Under the pieces are notes generated by a model, which saw only the letters and a program-made list of their open reading frames with translations, did not search any database and was not told the origin of the DNA. Below are positions 1 through 9,500 of a DNA stretch of 64,000 nt, piece by piece. The number at the start of each line of letters is the position of its first letter. Within the stretch, counting starts at the first letter, position 1. Source of the DNA: Alternaria dauci (lineage: Eukaryota > Ascomycota > Dothideomycetes > Pleosporales > Pleosporaceae); NCBI RefSeq assembly GCF_042100115.1, contig NC_091272.1, positions 6,988,284 through 7,052,283 on the forward strand, in the 5' to 3' direction. The position numbers were made by a program, and so were the translations under genes.

Positions 1-134
1 AGCACCGTGTTCCGAATCGCATTCTTGTTGAAGTCCTGTCCCTGGTCTAGCTCGTATTTCAGTGCAGTAGGTGGCTGTACCGCCGAGAGCTTATATACCC
101 TATAGGCTGCAGCTAGAGCCTGTATCGCATCCAT
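1..134 (-). pseudogene. 5' part of a frameshifted unknown gene (unit 1 copy, cut by window edge)
   Basis: The ATG on the minus strand is at 134-132 and the reading frame runs out of the window. The sequence is identical to the beginning of the copy at 24990-25409, where the description is given. Confidence 0.5.
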
Positions 135-184
135 GTCTGACTTTTCGGCGTAAGCCGTCGTACAAAACTATGTCATTAGATCAC

Positions 185-592
185 GATATGGCTTGGGAAG
201 CAAGTTGCCGCAACGGTTGGTTGCTAGCGAGGGCACGTTGCGAAGCGGTTGCGATATGGCTTGGGACGCAAGTTGCCGCAACGGTTGGTTGCTAGCGAGG
301 GCACGTTGCGAAGCGGTTGCGATATGGCTTGGGACGCAAGTTGCCGCAACGGTTGGTTGCTAGCGAGGGCACGTTGCGAAGCGGTTGCGATATGGCTTGG
401 GACGCAAGTTGCCGCAACGGTTGGTTGCTAGCGAGGGCACGTTGCGAAGCGGTTGCGATATGGCTTGGGACGCAAGTTGCCGCAACGGTTGGTTGCTAGC
501 GAGGGCACGTTGCGAAGCGGTTGCGATATGGCTTGGGACGCAAGTTGCCGCAACGGTTGGTTGCTAGCGAGGGCACATTGCGAAGCGGTTGC
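185..592. repeat. 68-bp minisatellite, 6 copies (unit 1)
   Basis: Six head-to-tail 68-bp units each start GATATGGCTTGGGA and contain GCAAGTTGCCGCAAC. They are virtually identical; the last carries CACATTGC in place of CACGTTGC, and the first has GGGAAGC for GGGACGC. The array lies about 50 bp upstream of the start of the broken minus-strand gene and 3' of the SNF2 helicase gene. The short ORFs across it simply reflect a period that is not a multiple of three. Confidence 0.95.
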
Positions 593-909
593 GAAGCATG
601 GAGTAGTATTTAGTGTGGTAGGTTGCATTCGGCCTGACTCGGAAGACCACGCGCCCGCAAGTCAGGCTGACAGCAGCGCTTCCACTCACAACGTTACCTA
701 GGTACAGCAGTAACTTGCTATTGCTAACAGAGGCAACTTTCTAGGCTTCCTACAGTGGCAGCAGTAGGCAATACGTACAGCGTTACTCTATGTTAGTCTG
801 GTGCGCCTATATCGGTACTGAGTCATGGGATCGATTTTGTACTACAGACTACTTGAGAAAGTTACAGTATGTCTCCGCGATTTCCGGGCAGTCATTCCTT
901 CAAAGTATC
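593..909. other. Spacer between 68-bp array and SNF2 helicase 3' end
   Basis: No gene is seen in these 317 bases. They must hold the 3' UTR and polyadenylation region of the minus-strand SNF2 helicase gene. The same spacer lies at 25868-26184 and 51072-51388; the unit 3 copy carries a C to T change at 51297. Confidence 0.6.
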
Positions 910-3900
910 TCAGTCTTGCGCCTTTATCGTGCTCTGAAAATAGCCTTTAGCTTGGAGGTTCTTGACTATCCTCATGTCAATGGTGTCTCGGCATCCTTGA
1001 GGGGCAGTAGTTGTCAGCCATTCAACGAAGACTTCGGCGAACCTCGTATTAATGCGATGTTGGCGTTTCGCAGCCTGTTCAGCAATATGCGCGTTACTCT
1101 GAGGCTCAAGACCATGCAAGATGTTGCCCTCTGTAAGCGATATTGACTGACACATCGCGCCCGTTGCACCCACGAGAATATAGACGCCATCGTCGACCTT
1201 GCCGCCCCCCTCATCCCAGACCTTCTTCCACTTGGGTACTTCCTTGTCCCGTGTCACGGCGTTGTAGGCATGAACAACGTGTTTCTCTCCAAACGTTTGG
1301 CAGATGTAAGCGTAGATCAGAGCACGTGACAATGTCGAGCTCGCGAGTACGACGTACTTGGCTCTGTACTCTAGGGTTTCTCCTTGGTGTGCGCGAGGAC
1401 GGGGATGGGGAATGGTCGTCTTCTTGTTGCGTAGCTCTTCCAACGTCTTGTGAATGTATGCGACCTTGGCTGAGCCCTTGCAAGCCTCCAATGCAATGTC
1501 CCAGATGAATGAGTGTCGAATTGTGTCGCTGTTCACAAGAGCTGTGCGGAGGTTTTCGTTGTTATTACTGAGACTGCGGTGAGGGTCGAGGATCCGATCT
1601 CCGATAAGCTGGTCGGCATCCCAATTGTTGATTGCGGCCATAAGGTTAGGAAAGATGCTGACATGTCGCGCAATGCGGTAGGCCTCGGAGTCTGCGACTG
1701 CGCCTGGGGGCATGGTGGGCTTGGACTTCTTGCTGCTCTCTCCCCCTTGGTCTTCCCAGGCCTCCACTTCCTTCTCGTAATGCTGTTTGACCGCGGCTAG
1801 CACGCGAGACTCTTCTTGTTCCACGTTAGCGAAGTAACACGCATCGTGCTGCAGATACGTGAAGTTGACAGTAAGCTTTGCTGTGACAACGTTGAGGGGT
1901 TTGCGCCAGGGATCCAGACTGTCGGTGTCGCGCATTATGAAACACCACCGAACCATGTCCCGAAAATTGTTCAGCATGTCCTTGATCTCGCCGGACTGGA
2001 GTTGCTTGTCGAGCGCGGACTGTACTTTGTTCTTTTCCTTCTCGGTTTTACAACGCTGCATCCCGTCGTGATACTTCTTGTAGCTATTGAGGAGCTTTCT
2101 CCACACTGCAGTACAATCTACCCCTTTCAAATTGGCTAAAGCTTTGGCGCCTGGATCGGTGGACTGCTTTTGTACTAACCGCTGGATCACGTGGTCGGCG
2201 AATCCTAACACCAGGTCGACCCCGTTCGTGAGAGCTGTGCCCGTCTGACCTACTATACCAGTACGATGATCATTGGGCCTGTAGTCCAAAATGGGGTCGA
2301 TGATGTGGGTGTAGGTTTGAGTTTTTGTACCCGGGGCGGTATGCAGCTCGTCGACCATGATTATTGCAGCGCAACCAACGAATGTGACCAACCACACCTC
2401 GACCCTCACACCTTTGTCGTCTGTCCATATTTGCATGCGACGAGCCTGCCAAGGGCCGAGACCATCAAGCGCAGGCAATCGTGAAGTGTCCATATGCGTC
2501 TTGGCGCACAGGCTCAGCTGTGCTCTCAACGCCGCCCTCTTCTTAGTATGCCTCTTGTCGGTCTTTTCTAACTGTTGTTTTAGCCTCTTGTACTGAGGGG
2601 GCGCAGAGGTATCGACAAGCGTGCCAAAGATCTTCGTCTTCCAAGACTCGCGAGTTGAGACTATCAAGAACCTAACGCTCGTCTTTTGAGGTCTGAAGTC
2701 CGATGTCTCAGGGACGCTGTTTGCCCATTCCTTAGTCGGGTTGTTCAACTTCCACACCTTGTTGTACTCCCCATAGGCCAATCGTGATTTCAACCAGTTA
2801 GGGCGACGGTTGACTTCATCCCACTCTTTTGGTGTCATGCTAGAGTAGATGCTGTTCTTCGCACCGCCATAACGCTGTACAATCTCTTCGCCCGTACCGT
2901 GCAAGACTATCAGCTTCGGTGGCTTGTACTCTGATCCTTGAGCCAAGTGGGCGCTGCCACCCATGATCATACGCCATGCTTGTACCAATGTTTCAAGGCC
3001 TGCTGCACTCGCAACAAAGTAGGTGCATCCAAACAGATTCGGCGTCTCTATCTCGTCTCCGTTCGATTTGAGAGCAGTGTAGGGGAAGTCTGGCGTCGCG
3101 CTGATGCCGAGGCGCTGGTACGATCTAGCAAAATTGAGATACCATATGAGGACATCGGTGATCGTCTTGCCCATGCCCATGTCGTCGGCGATGACAAGTG
3201 CTCCTCGGTCGCCGGCGAGGACATCCAAGCCATCCTTGGCGCCGACCAACTGATGGGGTAGCGGGTGGAAATCTGGGTTTAAGCCGACCCCAGTTCCGAG
3301 GTTGATCTGGTCGCCTTTGAGGTCGTCGAGCGCAAGGCCGAAGGTTTGCGCGGCTAAGTCCCACAAGTCTATGTTCGACTTTTGCGCGTGCGCAAAAGCA
3401 GACATACCATCCATCTTCACCTTCATAGTGCTCGAGAAATGCGCGTTTGCCTGGGTCTTAGCTTGTTCGTTCAATGGGGGTTGTTCCGGTTCGCCTTCGT
3501 CTAACATGCATTCTTCTAGCACCTCTTCATCGTCTACGAGAATGTCCATGTTGTTACTAGACTCGCTGTCACTAGAATCGCTGCTACCACTATCGTCGCT
3601 GATATGTATTGGGTCGTCTAGTCCGCTACCGTGGTAGCTATTAGAAGGGAAGGTCTCGACAAACTTGAGAAAGGACTTAGGTGCGCTGGACGGTGGTTTG
3701 GCAGGTCTGGCGAGCGGTAGCAGATTCACGGGTGTGAACGACGAGGGTTGAAGTGTGCGGGGGAAGGCGATGCTGTTATTCCTGGACATGTATGACGAGA
3801 ACGGACCTACAGGATGCTGCTTGTGTGCGCTGTTGCTAGGTGTGGATTCTTCCCTCGACCAGGATAATGGATGTATGTTGGCCGCCAAATCTAGTATCTC

Positions 3901-5415
3901 CTTGAGTGTCTTGGGTGTAAGCTCCTTACTTTCCGGTGGGACGGCTTCGGAGGAGGCAACTTGCATGTGGGTGGCATCTTGTTGCTGGTCACCTTGCACC
4001 TCTGCTGGCGGGGCGGGCTCGGAGGAGGCAACTTGCATGTGGGTGGCATCTTGTTGCTGACCATCTTGCACCTCTGCTGGCGGGGCGGGCTCGGAGGAGG
4101 CAACTTGCATGTGGGTGGCATCTTGTTGCTGGTCACCTTGCACCTCTGCTGGCGGGGCGGGCTCGGAGGAGGCAACTTGCATGTGGGTGGCATCTTGTTG
4201 CTGACCATCTTGCACCTCTGCTGGCGGGGCGGGCTCGGAGGAGGCAACTTGCATGTGGGTGGCATCTTGTTGCTGGTCACCTTGCACCTCTGCTGGCGGG
4301 GCGGGCTCGGAGGAGGCAACTTGCATGTGGGTGGCATCTTGTTGCTGACCATCTTGCACCTCTGCTGGCGGGGCGGGCTCGGAGGAGGCAACTTGCATGT
4401 GGGTGGCATCTTGTTGCTGGTCACCTTGCACCTCTGCTGGCGGGGCGGGCTCGGAGGAGGCAACTTGCATGTGGGTGGCATCTTGTTGCTGACCATCTTG
4501 CACCTCTGCTGGCGGGACGACTTTGGAGGAGGCAACTTGCGTGTCGGTTACGTTCAATCTAACCGTCGTGACAAACACTACGGCTGTGCCAGCTGGGATT
4601 TCTCGCATAGCAAAGTTGAATCCACCTTGGCTTCCAATTCCGATATGCTGATTTGCTCTTGGAGCGATAAACAAGCGGCCCTTGAAGTCGAATCCATCGA
4701 GTCCTAGGCCTTGCGCAGTTTCGTAGCATTGCTCAGCTTCGTCGCGTAGTTTTTCCCAGTTGGGGATGCCCTCCCAACATATGTCACTGAATTCGACCAT
4801 GCTGACTACTTCGCTGATCTCTCCATCCTTTACGGCGCATATATGTACCTGTGTGTCGAGATTTGAAGCGGTTGGCATGGGAGGATTAGCAGGCTTGTCG
4901 TTGTTCGGAGTAGGCGTGAATCCTGTAGGAACGGTTCTGGATCGAGAGCGCTTAGGTGGGTGGTCTTTGGAGTTGTGCGTTGATTCTGGCGATAACTCGC
5001 GCTTTTGGAGTGTAGAGGTTGCCGTCAAGGGGTTGGGGGTTGGGGCTTTAGCATGGTCGCCTTCCGCTTTACGCTTCCTCAGGCGATTGAGAGAATGTGT
5101 GATCAACTTGCTAATCGCCATTGTCCTCCACGCCTTGGGTTCGTTGCGGAAGTCGGGTACGGACTTCCAGACCAGGGCGTGTAGGTTCTTGTTCAGGTCT
5201 TCATTGGCAGTGTCGCTGAGCTTTGCTGCACCTCGATTGCGTGCATCGGGGTAGTTGTCCACAAGAATCTTGTCAATCGTCCTGGCTATCTCCTTTTGTC
5301 TGGTGGCGTCGTCGATGCCGAAGCCGCGGAAGATCTCTGTTTGGTTCCCCGAGTAGCTAAGGGAGCTGGGGTCGCCTGCCGGTGGATGGGCGGGTGACTG
5401 CGTGTTATCGTCCAT
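910..5415 (-). CDS. SNF2-family DEAD/H-type helicase (unit 1)
   Basis: Predicted 1501-aa nuclear SF2/SNF2-type ATPase, intron-less as read. Numbering from the ATG at 5415: the Walker A motif DDMGMGKT has its lysine at about residue 750; the Walker B motif is DELH at 1022-1025 (VDELH); motif III is GQTGTALTN near 1056; the C-terminal lobe has GAMCQSISLTEGN (motif V) and QAAKRQHRIN near 1447 (motif VI, the RxxR region). Residues about 297-488 are eight tandem 24-aa repeats, followed by a serine/aspartate-rich acidic stretch. The frame is open 171 codons further upstream without a good ATG. That extension is hydrophobic and unlike a helicase, so I chose MDDNTQSPAH as the start. The gene is divergent from the SF1 helicase gene, with about 1.1 kb of shared promoter. 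SNF2 proteins move along double-stranded DNA or remodel chromatin; a role at the telomere is inferred from position. It is not RecQ, unlike known fungal telomere-linked helicases. Confidence 0.85.
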   Translation of the reverse strand: MDDNTQSPAHPPAGDPSSLSYSGNQTEIFRGFGIDDATRQKEIARTIDKILVDNYPDARNRGAAKLSDTANEDLNKNLHALVWKSVPDFRNEPKAWRTMAISKLITHSLNRLRKRKAEGDHAKAPTPNPLTATSTLQKRELSPESTHNSKDHPPKRSRSRTVPTGFTPTPNNDKPANPPMPTASNLDTQVHICAVKDGEISEVVSMVEFSDICWEGIPNWEKLRDEAEQCYETAQGLGLDGFDFKGRLFIAPRANQHIGIGSQGGFNFAMREIPAGTAVVFVTTVRLNVTDTQVASSKVVPPAEVQDGQQQDATHMQVASSEPAPPAEVQGDQQQDATHMQVASSEPAPPAEVQDGQQQDATHMQVASSEPAPPAEVQGDQQQDATHMQVASSEPAPPAEVQDGQQQDATHMQVASSEPAPPAEVQGDQQQDATHMQVASSEPAPPAEVQDGQQQDATHMQVASSEPAPPAEVQGDQQQDATHMQVASSEAVPPESKELTPKTLKEILDLAANIHPLSWSREESTPSNSAHKQHPVGPFSSYMSRNNSIAFPRTLQPSSFTPVNLLPLARPAKPPSSAPKSFLKFVETFPSNSYHGSGLDDPIHISDDSGSSDSSDSESSNNMDILVDDEEVLEECMLDEGEPEQPPLNEQAKTQANAHFSSTMKVKMDGMSAFAHAQKSNIDLWDLAAQTFGLALDDLKGDQINLGTGVGLNPDFHPLPHQLVGAKDGLDVLAGDRGALVIADDMGMGKTITDVLIWYLNFARSYQRLGISATPDFPYTALKSNGDEIETPNLFGCTYFVASAAGLETLVQAWRMIMGGSAHLAQGSEYKPPKLIVLHGTGEEIVQRYGGAKNSIYSSMTPKEWDEVNRRPNWLKSRLAYGEYNKVWKLNNPTKEWANSVPETSDFRPQKTSVRFLIVSTRESWKTKIFGTLVDTSAPPQYKRLKQQLEKTDKRHTKKRAALRAQLSLCAKTHMDTSRLPALDGLGPWQARRMQIWTDDKGVRVEVWLVTFVGCAAIIMVDELHTAPGTKTQTYTHIIDPILDYRPNDHRTGIVGQTGTALTNGVDLVLGFADHVIQRLVQKQSTDPGAKALANLKGVDCTAVWRKLLNSYKKYHDGMQRCKTEKEKNKVQSALDKQLQSGEIKDMLNNFRDMVRWCFIMRDTDSLDPWRKPLNVVTAKLTVNFTYLQHDACYFANVEQEESRVLAAVKQHYEKEVEAWEDQGGESSKKSKPTMPPGAVADSEAYRIARHVSIFPNLMAAINNWDADQLIGDRILDPHRSLSNNNENLRTALVNSDTIRHSFIWDIALEACKGSAKVAYIHKTLEELRNKKTTIPHPRPRAHQGETLEYRAKYVVLASSTLSRALIYAYICQTFGEKHVVHAYNAVTRDKEVPKWKKVWDEGGGKVDDGVYILVGATGAMCQSISLTEGNILHGLEPQSNAHIAEQAAKRQHRINTRFAEVFVEWLTTTAPQGCRDTIDMRIVKNLQAKGYFQSTIKAQD
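3951..4526 (-). repeat. In-frame 72-bp VNTR inside the SNF2 gene, 8 copies (unit 1)
   Basis: There are eight 72-bp units. Each encodes 24 residues beginning QQQDATHMQVASSEPAPPAE, and the DG and GD versions alternate, so the higher-order period is 144 bp. The repeat is rich in Q, A, P and E and probably unstructured. It lies before the ATPase core, so changes in length should leave catalysis intact. The antisense ORFs here are shadows of the repeat. Confidence 0.95.
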
Positions 5416-5747
5416 CCTAGTCACCCGTGGTAGAAGGTGTATGCAGGTTGACGATGCTGCGGTACGTGGTGGGTGGGTGGTGTTGCGGCGAGCGTCGCAA
5501 CGTTCGTGTTGTGGCAACATGCGCGAGGAAACAGCCGGAGAGCGGTGAAAAGTGAAAGGGGAAGCTCCCAGTAATTTTAGCCTCGTCGCCCGTACTGAGC
5601 CTAGTAGAACGATGACCAGGAGTAGGGCATAGTATAGCCACCCGGTTCTGGCGTGAGCGCTCACTGTTGAGCATTGCGGGTACAGCGCACAAGACTCTGA
5701 CGCGGGCTCACGTTGCGTACGCGCGAAACAGAGAAAGTTGATAAAAG

Positions 5748-6156
5748 ATATGGGGATCACCCGAGTGTATAGAAAGCGAGCAGAGGGAGAAGAGAGACAA
5801 GGAGCAGGGAAAGTAGGGAGAGACATGGGGATCACCCAAACGCAGTTCTGGCCGTCATCGTGAACTGAATCGAGCATAGAAGTTGATAGAACCAAACAAA
5901 AGAAAGCGAAAAGAGATATGGGGATCACCCAGCCGTAGGACTAACTGTAGTCGCGAAGGAGAGAGCCAAGACGTAGCCGGCTACACGCTGCGCATTGCTG
6001 TGGCCTTGACGCTCGCTAGATCTCCCATTCACCTTGGCATGTCCTCGCTTATTTGTATGGCCGGTCCGATAGTTATCTTCCTATTGCCCAAAGGTCGACT
6101 GGCTGTCCACTTCTGTCTCTTGGTACCAACTTGTAGAACTCGGGTGATCCCCATAT
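5748..6156. promoter_or_regulatory. Four copies of ATATGGGGATCACCC in the divergent promoter (unit 1)
   Basis: Direct copies lie at 5748-5762, 5823-5837 (ACATGGGG variant) and 5916-5930. An inverted copy (GGGTGATCCCCATAT) lies at 6142-6156. Four conserved 15-mers in one intergenic region suggest binding sites for a regulator acting on both genes, possibly one encoded by the element. No known factor was matched. Confidence 0.6.
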
Positions 6157-6415
6157 CCTCTTCGCGTCCCTATCGTTCTCCATCCAATCCTTCTTTTCAC
6201 GTGTCTTTATCTTGCTCCTCGCTTCCTCACGCACAACCCAAGGTGAGCAACGCAAAATTTGCTTGGCGTTAGCGTCTCTCGCGCTCGCGCTACCTAGTCC
6301 TGCACAAATAACACTTTCCTCCACACCAACTACTTGACACCTTCCCCGAATTGCTTCTCTTGAAAGCAAACCACTCTCAACGTCGATATCTCTACCTACC
6401 CATTGACCCTTGTCG

Positions 6416-6475
6416 GTAAGTTGTTGTGGCCTCCTGTTCCGCTGATCGATTGCTAACGATGTGCTGTCCGTATAG
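6416..6475 (+). other. Predicted 60-bp intron in the 5' UTR of the SF1 helicase gene (unit 1)
   Basis: The donor is GTAAGT, there is a TGCTAACG branch site, and the acceptor is TATAG, all at normal fungal spacing, 50 bp before the ATG. Copies are at 31691-31750 and 56607-56666. Confidence 0.7.
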
Positions 6476-6525
6476 AAACAAAGTCTCACCTACCGTTGAA
6501 ACTCTGTTTTTGCATATCGTCCAGC

Positions 6526-9500
6526 ATGGCCGACCAGTCTGTCATGCACTACATGGTCAATGACCGGCCGACGTCGGCGCCGCATGATACAGAAGTCTAC
6601 GACCAGGGCATTGCTGTCTTGGAGGCACCCGGCAAAGACTCTGTCCAGCTCGGAGGCCTTCCCGACGCCCCTGACCGAGAGAAGCACGCCTGCTTCACCT
6701 GCAAAGAACCAGGCCACAGGGCCAAAGATTGCCCCAAGAAGCTCGAACAGCAAGCGTGTTCCAACTGCGGCGAGGTTGGCCATGTCTACCGCGACTGTCC
6801 CACGAACGAGTGCTTCAACTGCGGTGGTCACGGGCACCTCTCCAAGCAATGCCCTAGTGAGCCAGCAGCAGACCAGGGCCCTAGGTGCAACGGCTGTAAC
6901 CGTCTCGGCCACGTTGCCTCGGATTGCTTCTATCCCCAGCCGATCAAAACCCGCAAGTTTCGTGCTCCTAAGGAGGACGCCTCCAAGGAGGACGTCTCCA
7001 AGGAGGACGTCTCCAAGGATGGCAAAGACGAGCTTCCTCCTGCCCAAACCATGGCCCCACCACTGGATAAACCTAGCTTCACAACAAAGTTATTCACTCG
7101 GAAGATCCCTCACTATGTCTCCTCCGTTAGTGTAGAGATGGATATTTCCTATCCGAGCGACGACGCTAGTATCACCCTCCGTGGCCACGCTCATCGGGCA
7201 GCCTCCATTACCCTGACAGCCCACAACATCGTCAACTGCACTGTACTTCCCATGAAGATCACCGATGAGTTCTTCACCTCAAGGGTTTCCCAAGAAGATG
7301 TTAAGCGAGCTGCTAGTAAGCTTGCACTCAGCGAACTAGGGATGCTCCTACACTTCCGCTTCGACCTCCAAACCGAACAACCTGACGGACAACCTCTGAA
7401 CTCCCGCCCCCTCTACGGATTGGGGTTCTTCTCCCACCAGAACTTTGGGATCTTCGATGAAGTCATCCATCGTGCTCGCGATATCCTCGAGAATGGCGGC
7501 GAGGGCACCGTGCTGCACTTCTTCACGGTCGCCACAGAGTCAGCACAAGAGCGCATGGATACCGTGTACAAAGAGATGCAAGCTCAATACAAGAACGACC
7601 CGATTCTGCTCTACTGGAAGGACTGTCGTGTCAACCCTCAGACTGGCATGGAGATCTCTGTCGACAAGCAGCCGAAAGGATTCAAGGTCCCTCCCCAGTG
7701 GGCATTCCAGAACAACACACAGTACGTCACCGTGCACTACCAGAACCTTGTCCACGAACTGCGCAAGGCCGCCAAGCAGAAGGGTTTCGAGATCACCGAC
7801 ACCAAGATTATGAAGGTTCGCGGCGGCGGTGACCGGTTATACTACGCCGAGCTCAGGGTACCAGAGGGCGCCAGCTACCGCGAGGGCGCCTTCGTGGACA
7901 TCCAGTTCAGTCCCTACCAGGAGCAAGCGGACACCTGGCGATTTGAGATCAAACCGTCCGCAGGCATCACGCCCGCTAGCTACATAGGCGGCTTTCTCTA
8001 CCGCCCTCGCTTGGGTGCATCCTTCGCCGAGCAGCCCCTGTTCAAGGAGGGCGTTCACTACAGCTGTGCATTTAACTATCGTACTTTGCCTGAAGCTGAA
8101 GAGGCATTGCGTAAGCTTCGCGGCATCTACGTCTTTGCTCGCTTGAACCCTGCCACCGTGGGAATCAAGCGCCAGATCAACGCCCTTAACCATTACTTCC
8201 GAGGCGGCGATGCCTTTAGCGATGTCACTCAAATCCTCCACAACTCCTACCTTCGCTTCCCAGACGACAAGATCGTGGACTACTTCGCCGGCATGTTCGC
8301 GTATTTGGGAGACAACGGTGCTAAGGACAGCATCATGGAGCGTCTGAACCGCTCACTCCAACCCGACGTTTTGCAGAAGCTTCGCGCCCTTGCCGGTGGT
8401 GTAGCGCTCATCCAAGGTCCTGGTGGCGTTGGCAAGACACGCATCATCGAGGCTCTGGCTGTTGCGCACTACGAGGCTCAACAAACTGGCGTTATCCATG
8501 GCCTTGGTCGCCTTGCTGCTTTCTGGGTCACGTCGCCGTTGAACAAGCAGCTCGACGACGCTATGCTCAGGATCTACACGGCCTGCCTAGAGCGACGGAA
8601 GGAGCTCAAGGCCGCTGGCATCCAGGCACGTTTCCCTATCGTAATCCGACGCCATATGAAAGAGACGGAGACAGCGGTTGTTCGCAAGGAGTCCGAAGCT
8701 GCTCGCAACGTCCTGCTAAAGAACGAGAAGCCGCCCTACTTTGAATACATCGAAGAAGAGCACTTCACCAAGGACCAGCTGAAAGAGCAGGCAGCGGCTT
8801 ACCAGGAGAAGTCCAGTGAAGACAGGCGGACCATGGCGTTCCTTGACGCACTGACAGTGGACTCGCAATTCCGCATCCTTCTTGAGACGTCCGAGACAAA
8901 GTCGTCTTTCACCGACAAGCGACTTCAGTTGGAAATGCTGTCGGAGGGTGCGTGGGTTCTGCGCCTCGCCGGAGTGCCGGAGCGTAATGCCGATACGAAC
9001 GAGTTAGTGGTACACGAAATCGCCCAACCAAAAAAGTACCGCGATTTCCGTTTTCAGCTCGACCTCTATGCTTCAGGCCAAGAATTCGACGCCGATGACA
9101 TGCGCCGACTGACTGCTCTCACCAACGAGATCATTAGGGACCTCGCTCAACTGGCCGTAGCCATTGGCATGACCTCCGACGTAATCTCGCAGCCGCGTAC
9201 TCATACGCTCGAGCAGCCGTATGCCGTTCATCACGACGAGGCTGGCAAGTCAAGCGAGTCAAGCACGCTCGCTCCTCTCGTGTACACGCACGCCTATAAT
9301 AACGAGGGCCCGCTGATGGTCGAGCGCAAGGCCATAACACCCCACCTGTTCTTCGGCGATATCCATCAGCCAAAGCCTTCTGCTGCCGGTGGTTCGGAGG
9401 AACGTCACGTCTTCAGTGATCAGCAGGACCTACCTTTCTTCCATCGTGCGATGCTAGGCGGCTGTACCACTATTTACCTGCACACACAGTACCGCTTCAA

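Larger units (their letters stand above)
5416..6525. promoter_or_regulatory. Divergent promoter between the two helicase genes (unit 1)
   Basis: This 1.1-kb region separates the two helicase start codons and must contain both promoters and 5' UTRs. It has pyrimidine-rich stretches near 6170-6240 and 6330-6410, typical of filamentous fungal promoters, and a 5' UTR intron of the SF1 gene. Four copies of a 15-bp motif lie within it (separate entry). Copies are at 30691-31800 and 55607-56716. Confidence 0.7.

Noticed and set aside
185..592. CRISPR-like array
   Set aside because: The 68-, 22-, 18- and 34-bp arrays have no unique spacers between repeats and lie in a eukaryotic subtelomere.
71..701. 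Series of 60-82 codon plus-strand ORFs
   Set aside because: They are repeated frames through the 68-bp minisatellite and its edges, without any non-repeat coding signal.
3891..4707. Long ORFs on both strands over the 72-bp repeats
   Set aside because: A 72-bp period keeps all frames open; only the minus-strand frame is continuous with helicase motifs.
910..5415. RecQ-type telomere-linked helicase
   Set aside because: The motifs (DELH, TGTALTN, QAAKRQHRIN) fit the SNF2 group; no RecQ C-terminal or HRDC region was seen.
5416..5928. 171-codon N-terminal extension of the SNF2 frame
   Set aside because: It lacks an ATG at its start, is hydrophobic and unlike the rest, and overlaps the repeated promoter motifs; the ATG at 5415 begins a sequence that fits the protein.
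6526..7000. Retroelement Gag, because of the CCHC knuckles
   Set aside because: No protease, reverse transcriptase, integrase or LTR is present; the knuckles are followed by an SF1 helicase in the same frame.
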